Shown: piece after piece, positions 19,681 through 30,098 of the stretch | Position numbering within the stretch: the first letter of the stretch is position 1 | Layout of the letters: the number at the start of each line of letters is the position of its first letter | From: Epithemia pelagica | Lineage: Eukaryota; Bacillariophyta; Bacillariophyceae; Surirellales; Surirellaceae | Reading direction: 5' to 3' | DNA length: 64,000 bases | Assembly: GCA_946965045.2 (NCBI GenBank) | Contig: OX337231.1 | Coordinates: 3,844,001-3,908,000, forward strand | Notes under the pieces: generated by a model | The model's database searches: none | What the model saw: only the letters and a program-made list of their open reading frames with translations | Told to the model about the DNA's origin: nothing | Program-made: the position numbers and the translations under genes

Positions 19681-21363
19681 TTATTGGTGCCTACCAGTTG
19701 TTTCGTTTGCCGAGGCTCTCTCCAACTTCCACCACTGGTCCAAAACCTCTTGACGGAATTGGGGTTGGTCGGCCATGATGCGCAAGACGCTCCATGCTTG
19801 CACAAAGTCGACACTGTCATCTTGTCGTCGAATCAAGACGGCTGCTTGATAGGGATCTTCCAGTGGATCGTTTTCGGGGCGTGGTTGTTGCTTTCGTCGG
19901 TTTTCGATATAGTCGGTGACATCGTCCTGGGCGTCGTATTGTTGGGTTTGGTACGGTACGGAAGAACTGGAGGACGACGAAGAAGAGTCGGTTGCATTAG
20001 AAGTTGGGTCTTGGTGTTTGTCCTGCGTCATTTGAAACAAGCGCATAAAGTTGGAATCGATCCGATCCTTCATGGCAAAGACCCATGCTCCATACACATA
20101 AATCCCAAAGCGAAGGCCCAAAGCCTTGCCGGGTGGCCGCGCGTCGCAGACCAAGAGTCGGAGAAAGTCGGTTTGGGGTTGATATTCGACCAGCACGAGT
20201 GATGCTTGGTTTGATGGAGTCGCTAACAACAAGTCATTGAGGTACCGGGTCGGATTTTGCACGAGAATGGGACCGGCACGTACGGCATAGACACCAGCCT
20301 TGGGAGGCCATGCCTTGGTAGTTAAAACTGGAGACTTGTCGTCTTTGTGGTTGTTGTTTCGTTGGACCATGGTGGCACAATCTCCGGCGGCAAAGACAAA
20401 AGGATGCGAAGTGGATTGCAACGTGGGATGAACGGCAATCCATCCTTCGGGAGTAACCTCTAGCCATGAGTGGTTGTCGGTGTTTGTCGTAGAAGGACCT
20501 TGTGCTTGTTCATTTGAAGACGACAGGCAATTGGTGCGAACCAAGTCTTGGGGACCGGCACCGGTTGCCCAAATACAATGGTCAAAAGGCAATTCCAGTG
20601 GAGTGGGTGGTTCTGGTTCCGGTCCTTCATTTGTATTCTTCACATTGCCTGGTTCGTTTTGTGGCTGTTGTTGGAGAAGGAGTTTGTCCGGTAAGACTTG
20701 TGTGACACGACAATGAGGTTGGAGTGTGATATTGTTGTGGGCAGAGAGCTCGTGTAGCTTGGCTTTTACAATGGTGCTTTCGTGAGGCCACACGGTTGGA
20801 GACGACGATACGAGAGTGACGTGTGGATTTAAACCATCCAAACTCCATCGAGAAGCCAGAGCCAAGGCCAATTCAACACCAGCCACACCGGCTCCCACCA
20901 CAATAATCCGTAGGGGTTTCTTTGATTGCTGTTGTTGGTTGCGTATTAGAGCTTGTTGTCGGGCGTCTTGCAATCGTTGGACCAAGGCCGCAATGGGTCG
21001 AGTGGGAATGGTATACTCTTGCGCTCCTGGAATGACATGCCAGTCACGACTGGCACTGCCCACATCGAGCGACAGGACATCAAACGGAAAGGTTGTTTGA
21101 GACGTCGTAAGAGTCTTGTCCTGCACATTTACCCGAGTAACAGTTTCGGGTACAAAGTGAATGTTGGATGCTTTCGACAAGGCTGCCAAATCAATTTGTG
21201 TCGCAATGGCACCTGGTACCATACCTGAATACGAAGCTTGTGATTGACCGTCCACCAACGTAAGCTTGACTTGTTCTTGTGATCGATGTTTCATGGCTTG
21301 AATCACTTGCAAATGAGCAGGACCACCGCCGACAAAGACCAACTGCAAGGGTTTGTTGGTCAC
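19681..21363 (-). CDS. FAD3: SelD-type FAD/NAD(P) oxidoreductase, start codon compromised
   Basis: A 560-codon open frame with the family's hallmarks: GGGPAHLQ FAD Rossmann start, SYSGMVPG, VVGAGVAGVELALALASR NAD-binding Rossmann, ATGAGPQ, FAAGDC second FAD motif, and KAGVYAVRAGPILVQN. The frame opens with GTG, not ATG. Just upstream, about 50 bp of the gene's own beginning is duplicated (HKPSHLVLFGG), placing the ATG at about 21411 out of frame. The next in-frame ATG falls at residue 24, after the FAD motif. Eight residues (NLYPNVET in FAD4) are deleted in frame. It may therefore be a young pseudogene or need unusual initiation. The C-terminus (WWKLERASANETTGRHQ) is intact. It is upstream neighbour to no nearby HA gene, unlike FAD2 and FAD4. 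Confidence 0.55.
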   Translation of the reverse strand: MTNKPLQLVFVGGGPAHLQVIQAMKHRSQEQVKLTLVDGQSQASYSGMVPGAIATQIDLAALSKASNIHFVPETVTRVNVQDKTLTTSQTTFPFDVLSLDVGSASRDWHVIPGAQEYTIPTRPIAALVQRLQDARQQALIRNQQQQSKKPLRIIVVGAGVAGVELALALASRWSLDGLNPHVTLVSSSPTVWPHESTIVKAKLHELSAHNNITLQPHCRVTQVLPDKLLLQQQPQNEPGNVKNTNEGPEPEPPTPLELPFDHCIWATGAGPQDLVRTNCLSSSNEQAQGPSTTNTDNHSWLEVTPEGWIAVHPTLQSTSHPFVFAAGDCATMVQRNNNHKDDKSPVLTTKAWPPKAGVYAVRAGPILVQNPTRYLNDLLLATPSNQASLVLVEYQPQTDFLRLLVCDARPPGKALGLRFGIYVYGAWVFAMKDRIDSNFMRLFQMTQDKHQDPTSNATDSSSSSSSSSVPYQTQQYDAQDDVTDYIENRRKQQPRPENDPLEDPYQAAVLIRRQDDSVDFVQAWSVLRIMADQPQFRQEVLDQWWKLERASANETTGRHQ

Positions 21364-22288
21364 CGCCGAACAAGACCAAGTGCGACGGTTTGTGGGTCGT
21401 CGTCGAAGTCATGCTCCTCCTCCAGGCCAGAATGCGCCAGCACCCGAGACTGGTCCTCGCTCTCCGTTCGGTGCCATTCGCGTATCTGGTAATACTACAA
21501 AGGGCCCTCCTATACATGGCTGTTCAGTTGGTTTGAGGGTATCAGAAGAAGCACTCGAAAATTGCCTTTTGCTGCCAATCCTCCTGTTGACTGTAATTCT
21601 CGCCTCTTTCTTGGGGTTGGATCATGAGCCTTGTGACCAGTCTTCTTCAGAAAACAATCAGAAACCTTAATTGTCCACTGAGAGTGAAAGTGTCGCGTTG
21701 TTGGAGTTGTTTGGCGAAGGGAAAACGAGAGACGCAAATGGTCGGCTTGCGGTATGCAGGGCGTGCTACAATTATTGTTAATTATATATTTGAAAATTTG
21801 TTTTCCTTCGCGCCAGGCGAGTACCTCGAACCGTCCCGCCCCGCGCCTTAATCTCCCAAGGGGCCCCCTTTTCGCTTCCGCCCAAATTTTTGCAAATGGC
21901 ACAGCACAGGGAGATGAAAGAGGAACACCTCCCGGAGTCCCTCATATGTAACATTGAGTCGTTGACCCGAATCAGCTTTCGAGTAAAATTTTATATTCTT
22001 CATGGATGACACACGAATACCTCCACAAAGACGTGGAGCACCTTTCGAGCTTGCCGAGAGACATCAAGGATGAATCATTTCGATGACGAGACGGATTATA
22101 GTCTCATTTCTCCTCCATCGAAACAAATTTGGAGCCAAACGGATCAATCGGTGAGTCCTGGCAATCATTTGCTAGTGCACCAAGTTCTAGGAGGAAAAAA
22201 TAGGAGTATCAACCTAGCGGATGACCTTGTGCCATAATTGACCAATTTTACCATTTTAGCTCGACAACCATCACTATTCTCCATGATC
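21364..22288. other. Flank between FAD3 and HA gene C
   Basis: No gene seen. 21364-21680 is FAD 5' flank related to 30100-30300. About 21690-21910 ('tttggcgaagggaaaacgag', 'ttttgcaaatggcacag') matches, inverted, 42530-42740 downstream of HA gene E. The ~22240-22290 segment likewise matches the end of gene E. This marks the left arm of an inverted duplication. Confidence 0.55.
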
Positions 22289-23828
22289 CTATTTGTTCGT
22301 TTCATAGTTGTTTTTCTCAAGATAGTTCCTTACCCACTCCAATACTTCTCGATCATCCTCGTCAAAGAGTCCAATATCGTACAACATCTTGAGACGTTCT
22401 ATTGTAAGCGACCAAGGTGTATTTCCAAGCATCCACCAAAATAGCTGATTTCTCTGGTTTCTCATCCAACTCATCAGTGGAGATGGATCGTGTTTGTTCA
22501 TTAAAGGAAATCTTCCGCGTCTTTGTTTGTATTCCACCAGTTGTTGATATCGCTGCATCCAGGCATCATCCATTGCATCCCAAACAAATCCAATCTCCTC
22601 CAGCATAGAAAAGCGCTCATTCGTCATTGCACTCGACTGTTTGTCTTTTTGTCGAAGTCGGTAGTATTTACGTTGGTTATTTACCCATATACCCAGTCCC
22701 TTATTGGCAGAGTAGGTTTGAGGGACATTGCAGTGCCCGTGAGTTGCTTTGAACTGTATAAGTTCGTCGTATCGAGTCATCCAAGCACTTTCCAGTGCAT
22801 TCCATACAAATCCAATCTTTTCCAACATACCAATGCGCTCAGTAGTCATTGCGCTTGATTCTTTGCTTCCTTGTCGAAGTCGGTAGTCTCTGCGTTGGTT
22901 ATTTACCCATATAGCCAGCCCCTTATTGGCAGAGTAGTCTTGAGGGACATTGCAGTGCCCGTGAGTTGCTTTGAACTGTATTAGTTCGTCGTATCGAGTC
23001 ATCCAAGCACTTTCCAGTGCATTCCATACAAATCCAATCTTTTCCAACATACCAATGCGCTCAGTAGTCATTGCGCTTGATTCTTTGCTTCCTTGTCGAA
23101 GTCGGTAGTCTCTGCGTTGGTTATTTACCCATATAGCCAGCCCCTTATTGGCAGAGTAGTCTTGAGGGACATTGCAGTGCCCGTGAGTTGCTTTGAACTG
23201 TATTAGTTCGTCGTATCGAGTCATCCATGCGTTTCCCTGTGCATTCCATACAAATCCAATCTTTTCCAACAAGACTACACGGTTGCCTGCCATTGGACTG
23301 CCAGTGCCTTCCTTCCCTCTGCGGAAGAGTTGTCTCTGTGTATCCACCCAATTCCCCAAGGGAGGATTCTCCTCGTACCGTTTGGGCACCATGCAATGAC
23401 CATGTTTTTTCTGAAACTCAATTAATTCTTGGTATCGAGTCTTCCAAAGAGTTTCTTTTTCGGAGTCTTTGGTAGTAGTTTCTGTGTCGTTGTATCCGAA
23501 CAAATGAGCCAGTGAGCATTTTTTGGTTTCTTGCTGTATTTCTACAAGAAAAGCTCTTTCGCGCATCAAAAATTGACTTACTTGAACTTGATTTTTCATT
23601 CAGTCGCTCCAAATCAATTGCCTTGGCGACAAATTGGCGGGTTGGTGTCCAGTTGTGCTTCGTGGTCAACAACTTTGTAAGAAGATCATTCACGGGTCTT
23701 TCATGGTTTCTTTGCGGTACCAAGCAAGTATAGTAGCGTTGAATAACAGGGCCGCAGAAAGGTCGTTTTGCCATGTTTCGAAGAGGCAACCGACGGACCT
23801 GTGGGAGAAGGGACAGGAATCTCGCCAT
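22289..23828 (-). CDS. HA gene C: helicase-associated repeat protein with extra C-terminal module
   Basis: Proposed exons (minus): 23582-23828 and 22289-23481, 479 aa, one 100-nt intron (GTAAGT...ACACAG), phase 1. The presequence (MARFLSLLPQVRRLPLRNMAKRP...) ends in RQFVAKA, a plausible mitochondrial cleavage site. There are no 75-nt linker exons. Four canonical HA repeats are followed by a diverged fifth module (WMQRYQQLVEYKQRRGRFP...FWWMLGNTPWSL) shared with gene E. Repeats 2 and 3 are almost identical at DNA level, repeating with a 222-bp (74-codon) period, which indicates recent unequal exchange. The gene lies next to a broken TLDc gene, mirroring the TLDc-HA E pair at 37.6-42 kb. Confidence 0.78.
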
Positions 23829-23883
23829 GCTGCCCGTTCGTTTGGATCATCTTGAAGCTGCGTCCGAGATCGTCATGTCTGTG

Positions 23884-23938
23884 GTTCACATGTAAACTTG
23901 GTCAGTCCGAATCTGTCCATTTCAGTCACGAGTTGTGG
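23884..23938 (-). promoter_or_regulatory. Shared HA-gene upstream motif (gene C copy)
   Basis: On the minus strand it reads GTGACTGAAATGGACAGATT then CGGACTGACCAAGTTT then ACATGTGAACCAC. It lies only 56 bp before the gene C start, closer than in the FAD-linked HA genes. Confidence 0.6.
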
Positions 23939-24419
23939 ATGCTGACTGGTTCCGAATCGAAAAACTAGCAGATCTATGATCTATGCCCATCTTTTTTATG
24001 TATCTCCATATATACTCCAAGACAAGAGTCCTTTCTTTGTTGGTGCATGTTTTAGAGTATTTCGAAATCGCTTCCACCATCTCAGCATCGTACAGATCGT
24101 ACATGGATCCATTCTAGGCAGTAGCCACCGTAACATAGTCAGTTCGTTCGTGTCGATATGTTTCGAAAAGTAGGTGCTCGTCTAGCATCGACCACAAACA
24201 GTTTTCTGTACAAGCAAGAATACAGCACTCTCTTATAATTACAGGTTCCTTTCCGACCGAGGCGACAACACCACACAAAGTCGTATTCTCCTTTCATTAT
24301 CACGATACGCAAACACATGATACATACACAAAGGAGGACTGACACATACCACCCGGCTGCTTTGTTTCTTTGGGTAAAGTGGTATTCTCCGGAAGATTGC
24401 TTCTTCTTTTTGTTGTTGT
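23939..24419. other. Intergenic, partly TLDc 3' flank copy
   Basis: No gene seen. About 24180-24270 ('aggttcctttccgaccgagg', 'caagaatacagcac') is an inverted relative of 39580-39640 downstream of the TLDc gene. Confidence 0.5.
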
Positions 24420-25030
24420 TACTGTTCCAAAAACGATCCTTGATCAAAAATGAACCGTCGTCCCAATTCGACCGTTTCGGCTTGTTCGACGGTATCGACG
24501 GGTGTCAAGGTCCACACTTCGACATTGGCAATGTCAAAGGTTTCCTGCGGGGAATGGTGGAGGTCCTTGTCGTCATGGTTGGGGACCAGGACCAGACGGG
24601 GACTGGTAAGGGTATGGCAGGCATGGGTGTAACCCGTGGACAAGTCGGACGACAAGACGAGAGCGGAACCAAACTCGGCGAGGGATGCGTCCTTGTTGCT
24701 GGATGATTTCGTTGGTGCCTCTTGTGGTTGTTCATTGTCTCCTCCACCCAAAATCATAGGAGCATCGGGACGTTCCAATCATTGAACATTGCGATTCCGG
24801 CCACTCCAGGCATAGATTTGCAAGTCTTCTTCTTCTTCTTCTTCGAGCGTGCTGTACTACAAGTGGAAGCTGTTGAAGCAGGACTTTTTGATTGTACGAT
24901 GCTTGGAGCTAACGAAGGTTAGACAAAAGGTGATGACGGAGGATACGTGTTGAGAGGCAATCAATTTGCGCAAACAGGAAGCTTGCAACGGAGGCAAGGA
25001 GGTTTCTTCCAAGATGGGATGCTCGTTGGT
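24420..25030 (-). pseudogene. Broken copy of the TLDc-domain gene
   Basis: 24420-24778 on the minus strand reproduces the last ~115 residues of the TLDc protein encoded at 37644-39458 (ERPDAPMILGGGD ... SALVLSSDL(S/A)TGYTHACHT ... IFDQGSFLEQ). Just upstream an Arg codon has become TGA (NVQ*LERP). An expanded GAA run, and then sequence matching only the N-terminal EETSLPxLxASxLRKLIAS segment, replace about 1.2 kb of the intact gene. It lies in the same relation to HA gene C as the intact TLDc gene does to HA gene E, but inverted. Confidence 0.85.
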
Positions 25031-25064
25031 TTGGTGGTCACTGGCAGTCATTTTGGGGGTCATT

Positions 25065-25215
25065 GGCAGTAGTACGAAGACATGAGGGTGTAATCCATCC
25101 AACCTCCATCCACACCAACAGTTTCTTGTCGAGTTGTCGAGCTTGCTGCAAGCGTTGGACCAGGGACACAATGGGTCGAGTGGGGATGATATACTCTTGC
25201 GGACATGGAATGGAA
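25065..25215 (-). pseudogene. Short FAD oxidoreductase fragment at a duplication junction
   Basis: Minus-strand frames here retain TIPTRPI-like and LDGLHPHV-like segments of the FAD family with the middle deleted. At about 25215 the fragment passes directly into sequence related to the PARP-like 3' tail (caccggcaaaagtgctcgat), as FAD1 does at 11540. Confidence 0.7.
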
Positions 25216-26332
25216 AGAGGGCACGCACCGGCAAAAGTGCTCGATCCAAAGCGTCGACAAAGGCGTTCAAGCATGAGTGCTTCTTTCAGCTGGAATCTTA
25301 TCTTGCATTCTGTTTTGGCAAGGATATGGTTCCATCATCGATTCATTGGATATTGTGTTGAAAGGTCGAAATTCGTCTCTTTACAATTTGAACCATTCTT
25401 CTTCTTCTTGCCTAATGATGTGTTTTTTGGTTGTGACTGTAATTCTATAGATAGTATAATCCTCTCCGTTTCTTTCCTCGCTTGCTTGTTTGGTTGCCTC
25501 TTCGCTTTCGCAATGCGAAGAACCTCGACCACAGAACGCTGGTTTGGCGAAGGGAAATTGAGACTATGAAGCGGTCGGCTTGCGATATATGGGCGAGTAT
25601 GCGTGGTCGCGCGCCTGGCGACCAACCCAACTGGGGAGAAATGGATTCCACTAAACGAAAACGACAGTCAAGATGGAATCCACTTTGGTGTGCTGTGTCT
25701 GCTTGAAACAAAGGTTACTCTTGACTGGGACTTTCTAGAGTACGATGGAGACCATTTGACAGAATTTGCTGGTTACAATTGCCGTGACTGCTCCAACGCC
25801 GTCCCAAAAACGTCCAGCGCCATGAGGAATCACCGCAAATGCGGTCTTTGTGTGCGTACGACGCCATTCCAAAACGATACAATCAATGAAATACAATCCG
25901 CATTATGCTTTGATGCAACTTCTGACCGATCGAAACAGTGTGACAATGCCAGAGCCAAGCAACAGACTGTTCTGTGTCAGTGACACATAATTTTCCTTCC
26001 ATCGTCCAATGATCGTATGCAACTCTACGCATCGCCCACAGTGTACATCGGTAATGGTGTCCCGGTGTATAGTCCTTGGACCCATTGCTTTTACCTTCAC
26101 ACATACCACCAGTAACGCTACAGCAATAACTCATGCTCACATATTTCATTCTATAGTAATAACTCTTCAAACAAACTTGACGAAAAAGACAGTCATTCAG
26201 TCAATGAGCTCCATACTAGAGTCTCGTAAAAGCACAGAAGAAAAGCATCCACATCATTTTTCATTCAGTGAGTTCATGATCTCGCTACGGTCAGGCATCA
26301 TCTGTCAGATCCTCTACACAACCGCATCCTGT
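25216..26332. repeat. Duplicated block: PARP 3' tail and HA 3' flank (second copy)
   Basis: Same order of shared phrases as 7790-8640 and 11541-12633. From 25689 it is nearly identical to the region starting at 11994. No gene is supported. Confidence 0.7.
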
Positions 26333-27929
26333 TCAAACGTTTGCATCCCAAACAAATCCAATCTCCTCCAACATTGAAATACGCTCATCTGTCATTTGAC
26401 TCGATTCGTTGCCTTCTTGTCGAAGTCTGTATTCTGTACGTTGCGTTTCCACCCACTGACTCAGCTCTCTGTTTACAGAGTCATCTTCTGGGACATTGCA
26501 GTCTCCGTGAACTTCTTTAAACAGTTTCAGTTCCTCGTATCGTTTCATCCATGTGTTATCCCGTGTCCGCGTCTCCCAAGAAAATCCAATCTTCTCCAAC
26601 ATTTCAACACGCCAATCTGTCATTGTTTTCGATTCTATGCCTGCTTGTCGAAGTCGGTATGCTTCACGTTGTCTTCGCACCCACCGACCCAACTTTGGGC
26701 TTGGAGTGTAGTCCTGAGGGACATTGCAGTGCCCGTGACTTTGTTGGTACTCTTCCAATTCCTCGTATCGCGCCATCCATGCGCTTTCCTGTAAATTCCA
26801 GACAAATCCAATCTCCTCCAACAAGGTAACCCGCTCACTTGTCATTTGACTCGACTGTTTACCTTCTTGTTGAAGTCGGTAGTCAGTGCGTTGTTTATGC
26901 ACCCACGTACCGAGCTCTTTATTGTTGACAGAGTAGTCTCGAGGGACATTGCAATGTCCGTTAGTTGCTTTGAACTGTTTCAGTTCCTCGTATCGTGTCC
27001 TCCATGCGCTTTCCAATGGATTCCAGACAAATCCAATCTTTTCCAACAAGACTACTCGGTTGCCTGCCATTGGACTGCCAGTGCCTTCCTTCCCTCTGCG
27101 GTAGAGTTGTCTCTGTTTACCCACCCAATGCCCAAGCGAAGGGTTCTCCTTGCACCGATGTGGTACCATGCAATGACCATGTTTTTCCTGAAACTGGACC
27201 AATTCTTGGTATTGAGCTTTCCACAAAATGTCATATTGGGACTTTTTGGTTGTAGTTTCTGCGTCTTTGCATACAAACAAATGATATAGTGAGGCTTACT
27301 ATTCCCATGCTGCATTCTGACAAGAACCCCTGCGCAAAAGAGAAACACTTACTTGGTTCAGAATTCTCAGTGAGATGGTCCCCGTCATGTGAGTTTGCGG
27401 CACTTTCAGACTTCTTAGTTGTAGTTTCTGCGTCTTTGTAAACAAACAAATGATATTGTTAGCCTTGCTATTCCCATACAGCATTCGAACAGGAACTACT
27501 TTATCAAAGAGAAACACTTACTTGTTTCAGAAGTCTCCGTGAGATGGTCCCCGTCATGTAAGTTTGCGGCACTTTCCGACTTCCTTGTTGTAGTTTCTAC
27601 GTCTTTGTAAACGAACCAATGAGCTAGTGAGCTTTGCTATTCCCATGCTGCATTCTGAGAAGGACCACTGCATCAAAGAAAAAAGACTTACTTGTTTCAG
27701 AATTCGTAGTGAGTCCTTCCCCGTCCTGTGACTTTGCGGCAAAGTGGCGGACGGGTGTCCAGTTGTTCTTCGTGGTCAACAACTTTGAAAAGAGGTCAAT
27801 CCGTGGTGTTGTGTCATGATTGCCTTGCGGAAGCAAACGAACAATGGAACTTCGATCAAGTCGGCGAGACGCTGACGTTTTAGCCAGCGTTCGAGTGGCC
27901 AACCAACGTGCTTGTCGATGAAATAGCAT
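26333..27929 (-). CDS. HA gene D: helicase-associated repeat protein, predicted mitochondrial
   Basis: Proposed exons (minus): 27692-27929, 27522-27596, 27353-27427, 26333-27258, coding for 437 aa. The structure is identical to gene B, with the same 169-bp exon+intron period and phase-1 junctions. The presequence ends in VRHFAAKS. Four HA repeats follow; the first carries GTGSPMAGNRVVLLEKIGF, a version also found in genes B, C and F. It lies 366 bp downstream of the intact FAD4 gene on the same strand, so this is the one pair in which both partners appear functional. The role is unknown; probably a nucleic-acid- or protein-binding factor, with mitochondrial import inferred from the first exon. 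Confidence 0.78.
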
Positions 27930-28059
27930 ACTGTTGTTTTCTACGAACTTGTGTTCAAAGCTAGTCTTGTCTCTTATGTACCAAGAGAAATTATGAGCCG
28001 TCGTTGTGAAACTGTGGCCGGAGTATGCTCGGTCGATATGAATCAAGTTTTTGTGTGGT

Positions 28060-28112
28060 TTACATGAAAACTTGGGCACAGTCCGAATCAGTCCATTTCA
28101 GTCACGAGTTGT
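28060..28112 (-). promoter_or_regulatory. Shared HA-gene upstream motif (gene D copy)
   Basis: Identical in layout to the gene B copy, 131 bp upstream of the gene D ATG and between that gene and the end of FAD4. Confidence 0.6.
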
Positions 28113-28295
28113 GGATCCCGCGCGAGCATCGCATCGAAGCTACCATAGGAATACCAAACTTCTGCTCGAAGAAGCCGTGCTATATAGCTCGAAAGCATCA
28201 GGCATTGGTCCGGAGGAGGAAAGAAAGCACTGTATCACTGTCATTCCTCTGCATTGTCATGTTTCGTGTTCCCCTGCCTCACTCAATTGGTGACT

Positions 28296-30098
28296 TTAGA
28301 TTGTTTCGTTTGCCGAGGCCCTCTCAAACTTCCACCAATGATCCAGGACCTCTTGACGGAATTGGGGTTGGTCGGCCATGATGCGCAAGACGCTCCATGC
28401 TTGCACAAAGTCGACATTGTCATCTTGTCGTCGAATCAAGACGGCCGCTTGATAGGGATCTTCCAGTGGATCGTTTTCAGAGCGTGGTTGTTGCTTTCGC
28501 CGGTTTTCGAGATAGTCGGTGACATCGTCCTGAGCATCGTACTGTTGGGTTTGGTACGGTACGGAAGAACTGGAGGACGACGAGGACGACGACGACGACG
28601 AGTCGGTTGCATTAGAAGTTGGGTCTTGGTGTTTGACCTGCGTCATTTGAAACAAGCGCATAAAGTTGGAATCGATCCGATCCTTCATGGCAAACACCCA
28701 GGCTCCATACACATAGATACCAAATCGAAGACCCAAGGCCTTGCCGGGTGGCCGCGAGTCGCAGACCAAGAGTCGGAAAAAGTCGGTTTGGGGTTGATAT
28801 TCGACCAACTCGAGTTGTTGTTGGTGGGAGGAGGATTGATTCTTGGAGAAGACTCGCAAGCGATCGAGGTAACGGGTCAGATTTTGCACGAGAATCGGAC
28901 CGGCCCTTACGGCATAGACACCAGCCTTGGGAGGCCATGCCTTGGTAGTTAAAACTGGAGACTTGTCGTCTTTGTCGTTGTTATTGTAGTTGTTGTTGTT
29001 TGGTGGGACCATGGTGGCACAATCACCGGCGGCAAAGACAAAGGGATGCGAAATTGACTGCAAGGTGGGATGAACGGCAATCCATCCTTCGGAAGTAACC
29101 TTCAGCCATGAGTGGTTGTCGGTGTTTGTCGTAGAAGGACCTTGTGGTGGTTGATTTGGAGACGACAGGCAATTGGTGCGAATTAATTCTTGGGGCCCGG
29201 CACCGGTTGCCCAAATGCAATGGTCAAAGGGCAATTCTAGTGAACTAGGTGGTTCTGGTTCTGGTTCTCCATTCTTAGTCTTCACATTGCCTGGTTCGTT
29301 TTGTTGCTGTTGCTGGAGAATGAGTTTGTCCGGCAACACTTGTTTGACACGACAATAGGGTTGGAGTGTGATATTGTTGTGGGCAAACAGCTCACGTAGC
29401 TTGGCTTGTACAATGGTGCTTTCGTGAGGCCACAGCGTTGGAGACGACGATACGAGAGTGACATGAGGATACAATCCATCCAAACTCCATCGAGATGCCA
29501 GAGCCAAGGCCAATTCAACACCAGCCACACCGGCTCCCACCACAATAATCCGTAGCGGGTTCTTGTCGAACGGTAGTTTTTGTTGTTGTTTCTGTAACAG
29601 AGCTTGTTGTCGGGCGTGTTGCAAGCGTTGGACCAAGGCCGCAATGGGTCGAGTGGGAATGGTATACTTTTGCGCTCCCGGAATGACATGCCAGTCGCGA
29701 CTGGCACTGCCCACATCGAGCGACAGGACATCAAACGAAATGGTTGTTTGTGTAGTGTTGGAAGAATTGGAGTTTGTCCCACCTTCGTTGCCACTTGCGA
29801 ACGTCGTAAGAGTCTTGTCCTGGACATTGACTCGAGTAACAGTTTCGGGTACAAACTGAATGTTGGAATCCTTGGCCAAGGCTGCCAAATCAATTTGCGT
29901 GGTTTCCACGTTGGGATACAAATTCGCGATGGCACCGGGTACCATGCCTGAATACGAAGCTTGTGATTGACCATCAATTAAGGTAACCTTGACTTGATCT
30001 TGTGGTCGATGTTTCATGGCTTGAATCACTTGCAAATGAGCATGACCGCCGCCCACCAAGACCAAGTGCAAGGGTTTGTGAGTCGTCGTTGAAGTCAT
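28296..30098 (-). CDS. FAD4: SelD-type FAD/NAD(P) pyridine nucleotide-disulfide oxidoreductase
   Basis: 600 aa from the ATG at 30098 (MTSTTTHKPLHLVLVGGG); the frame is open further upstream but without matching sequence. Motifs: FAD Rossmann VLVGGGHAHLQ (13-23), SYSGMVPG (49-55), NAD(P) Rossmann IIVVGAGVAGVELALALASR (184-203), CIWATGAGP (294-302), second FAD motif FVFAAGDCA (353-361), and PPKAGVYAVRAGPILVQNL (389-407). The last is typical of the NDH-2-like domain fused to selenide,water dikinase (SelD) in some bacteria and algae; no kinase domain is present here. Low-complexity Q/N/S loops interrupt the fold. The C-terminal ~60 residues (ENDPLEDPYQAAVLIRRQDD...) are family-specific. It probably transfers electrons from NAD(P)H to an unknown acceptor. 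It is the only copy of five in this window without an obvious lesion. Confidence 0.8.
   Translation of the reverse strand: MTSTTTHKPLHLVLVGGGHAHLQVIQAMKHRPQDQVKVTLIDGQSQASYSGMVPGAIANLYPNVETTQIDLAALAKDSNIQFVPETVTRVNVQDKTLTTFASGNEGGTNSNSSNTTQTTISFDVLSLDVGSASRDWHVIPGAQKYTIPTRPIAALVQRLQHARQQALLQKQQQKLPFDKNPLRIIVVGAGVAGVELALALASRWSLDGLYPHVTLVSSSPTLWPHESTIVQAKLRELFAHNNITLQPYCRVKQVLPDKLILQQQQQNEPGNVKTKNGEPEPEPPSSLELPFDHCIWATGAGPQELIRTNCLSSPNQPPQGPSTTNTDNHSWLKVTSEGWIAVHPTLQSISHPFVFAAGDCATMVPPNNNNYNNNDKDDKSPVLTTKAWPPKAGVYAVRAGPILVQNLTRYLDRLRVFSKNQSSSHQQQLELVEYQPQTDFFRLLVCDSRPPGKALGLRFGIYVYGAWVFAMKDRIDSNFMRLFQMTQVKHQDPTSNATDSSSSSSSSSSSSSVPYQTQQYDAQDDVTDYLENRRKQQPRSENDPLEDPYQAAVLIRRQDDNVDFVQAWSVLRIMADQPQFRQEVLDHWWKFERASANETI

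Larger units (their letters stand above)
25689..28279. repeat. Near-identical segmental copy 2 (contains HA gene D and its promoter)
   Basis: Partner of 11994-14580. Within the HA gene the offset between copies is constant (13699 bp), so the gene itself carries no net indel. Confidence 0.8.
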
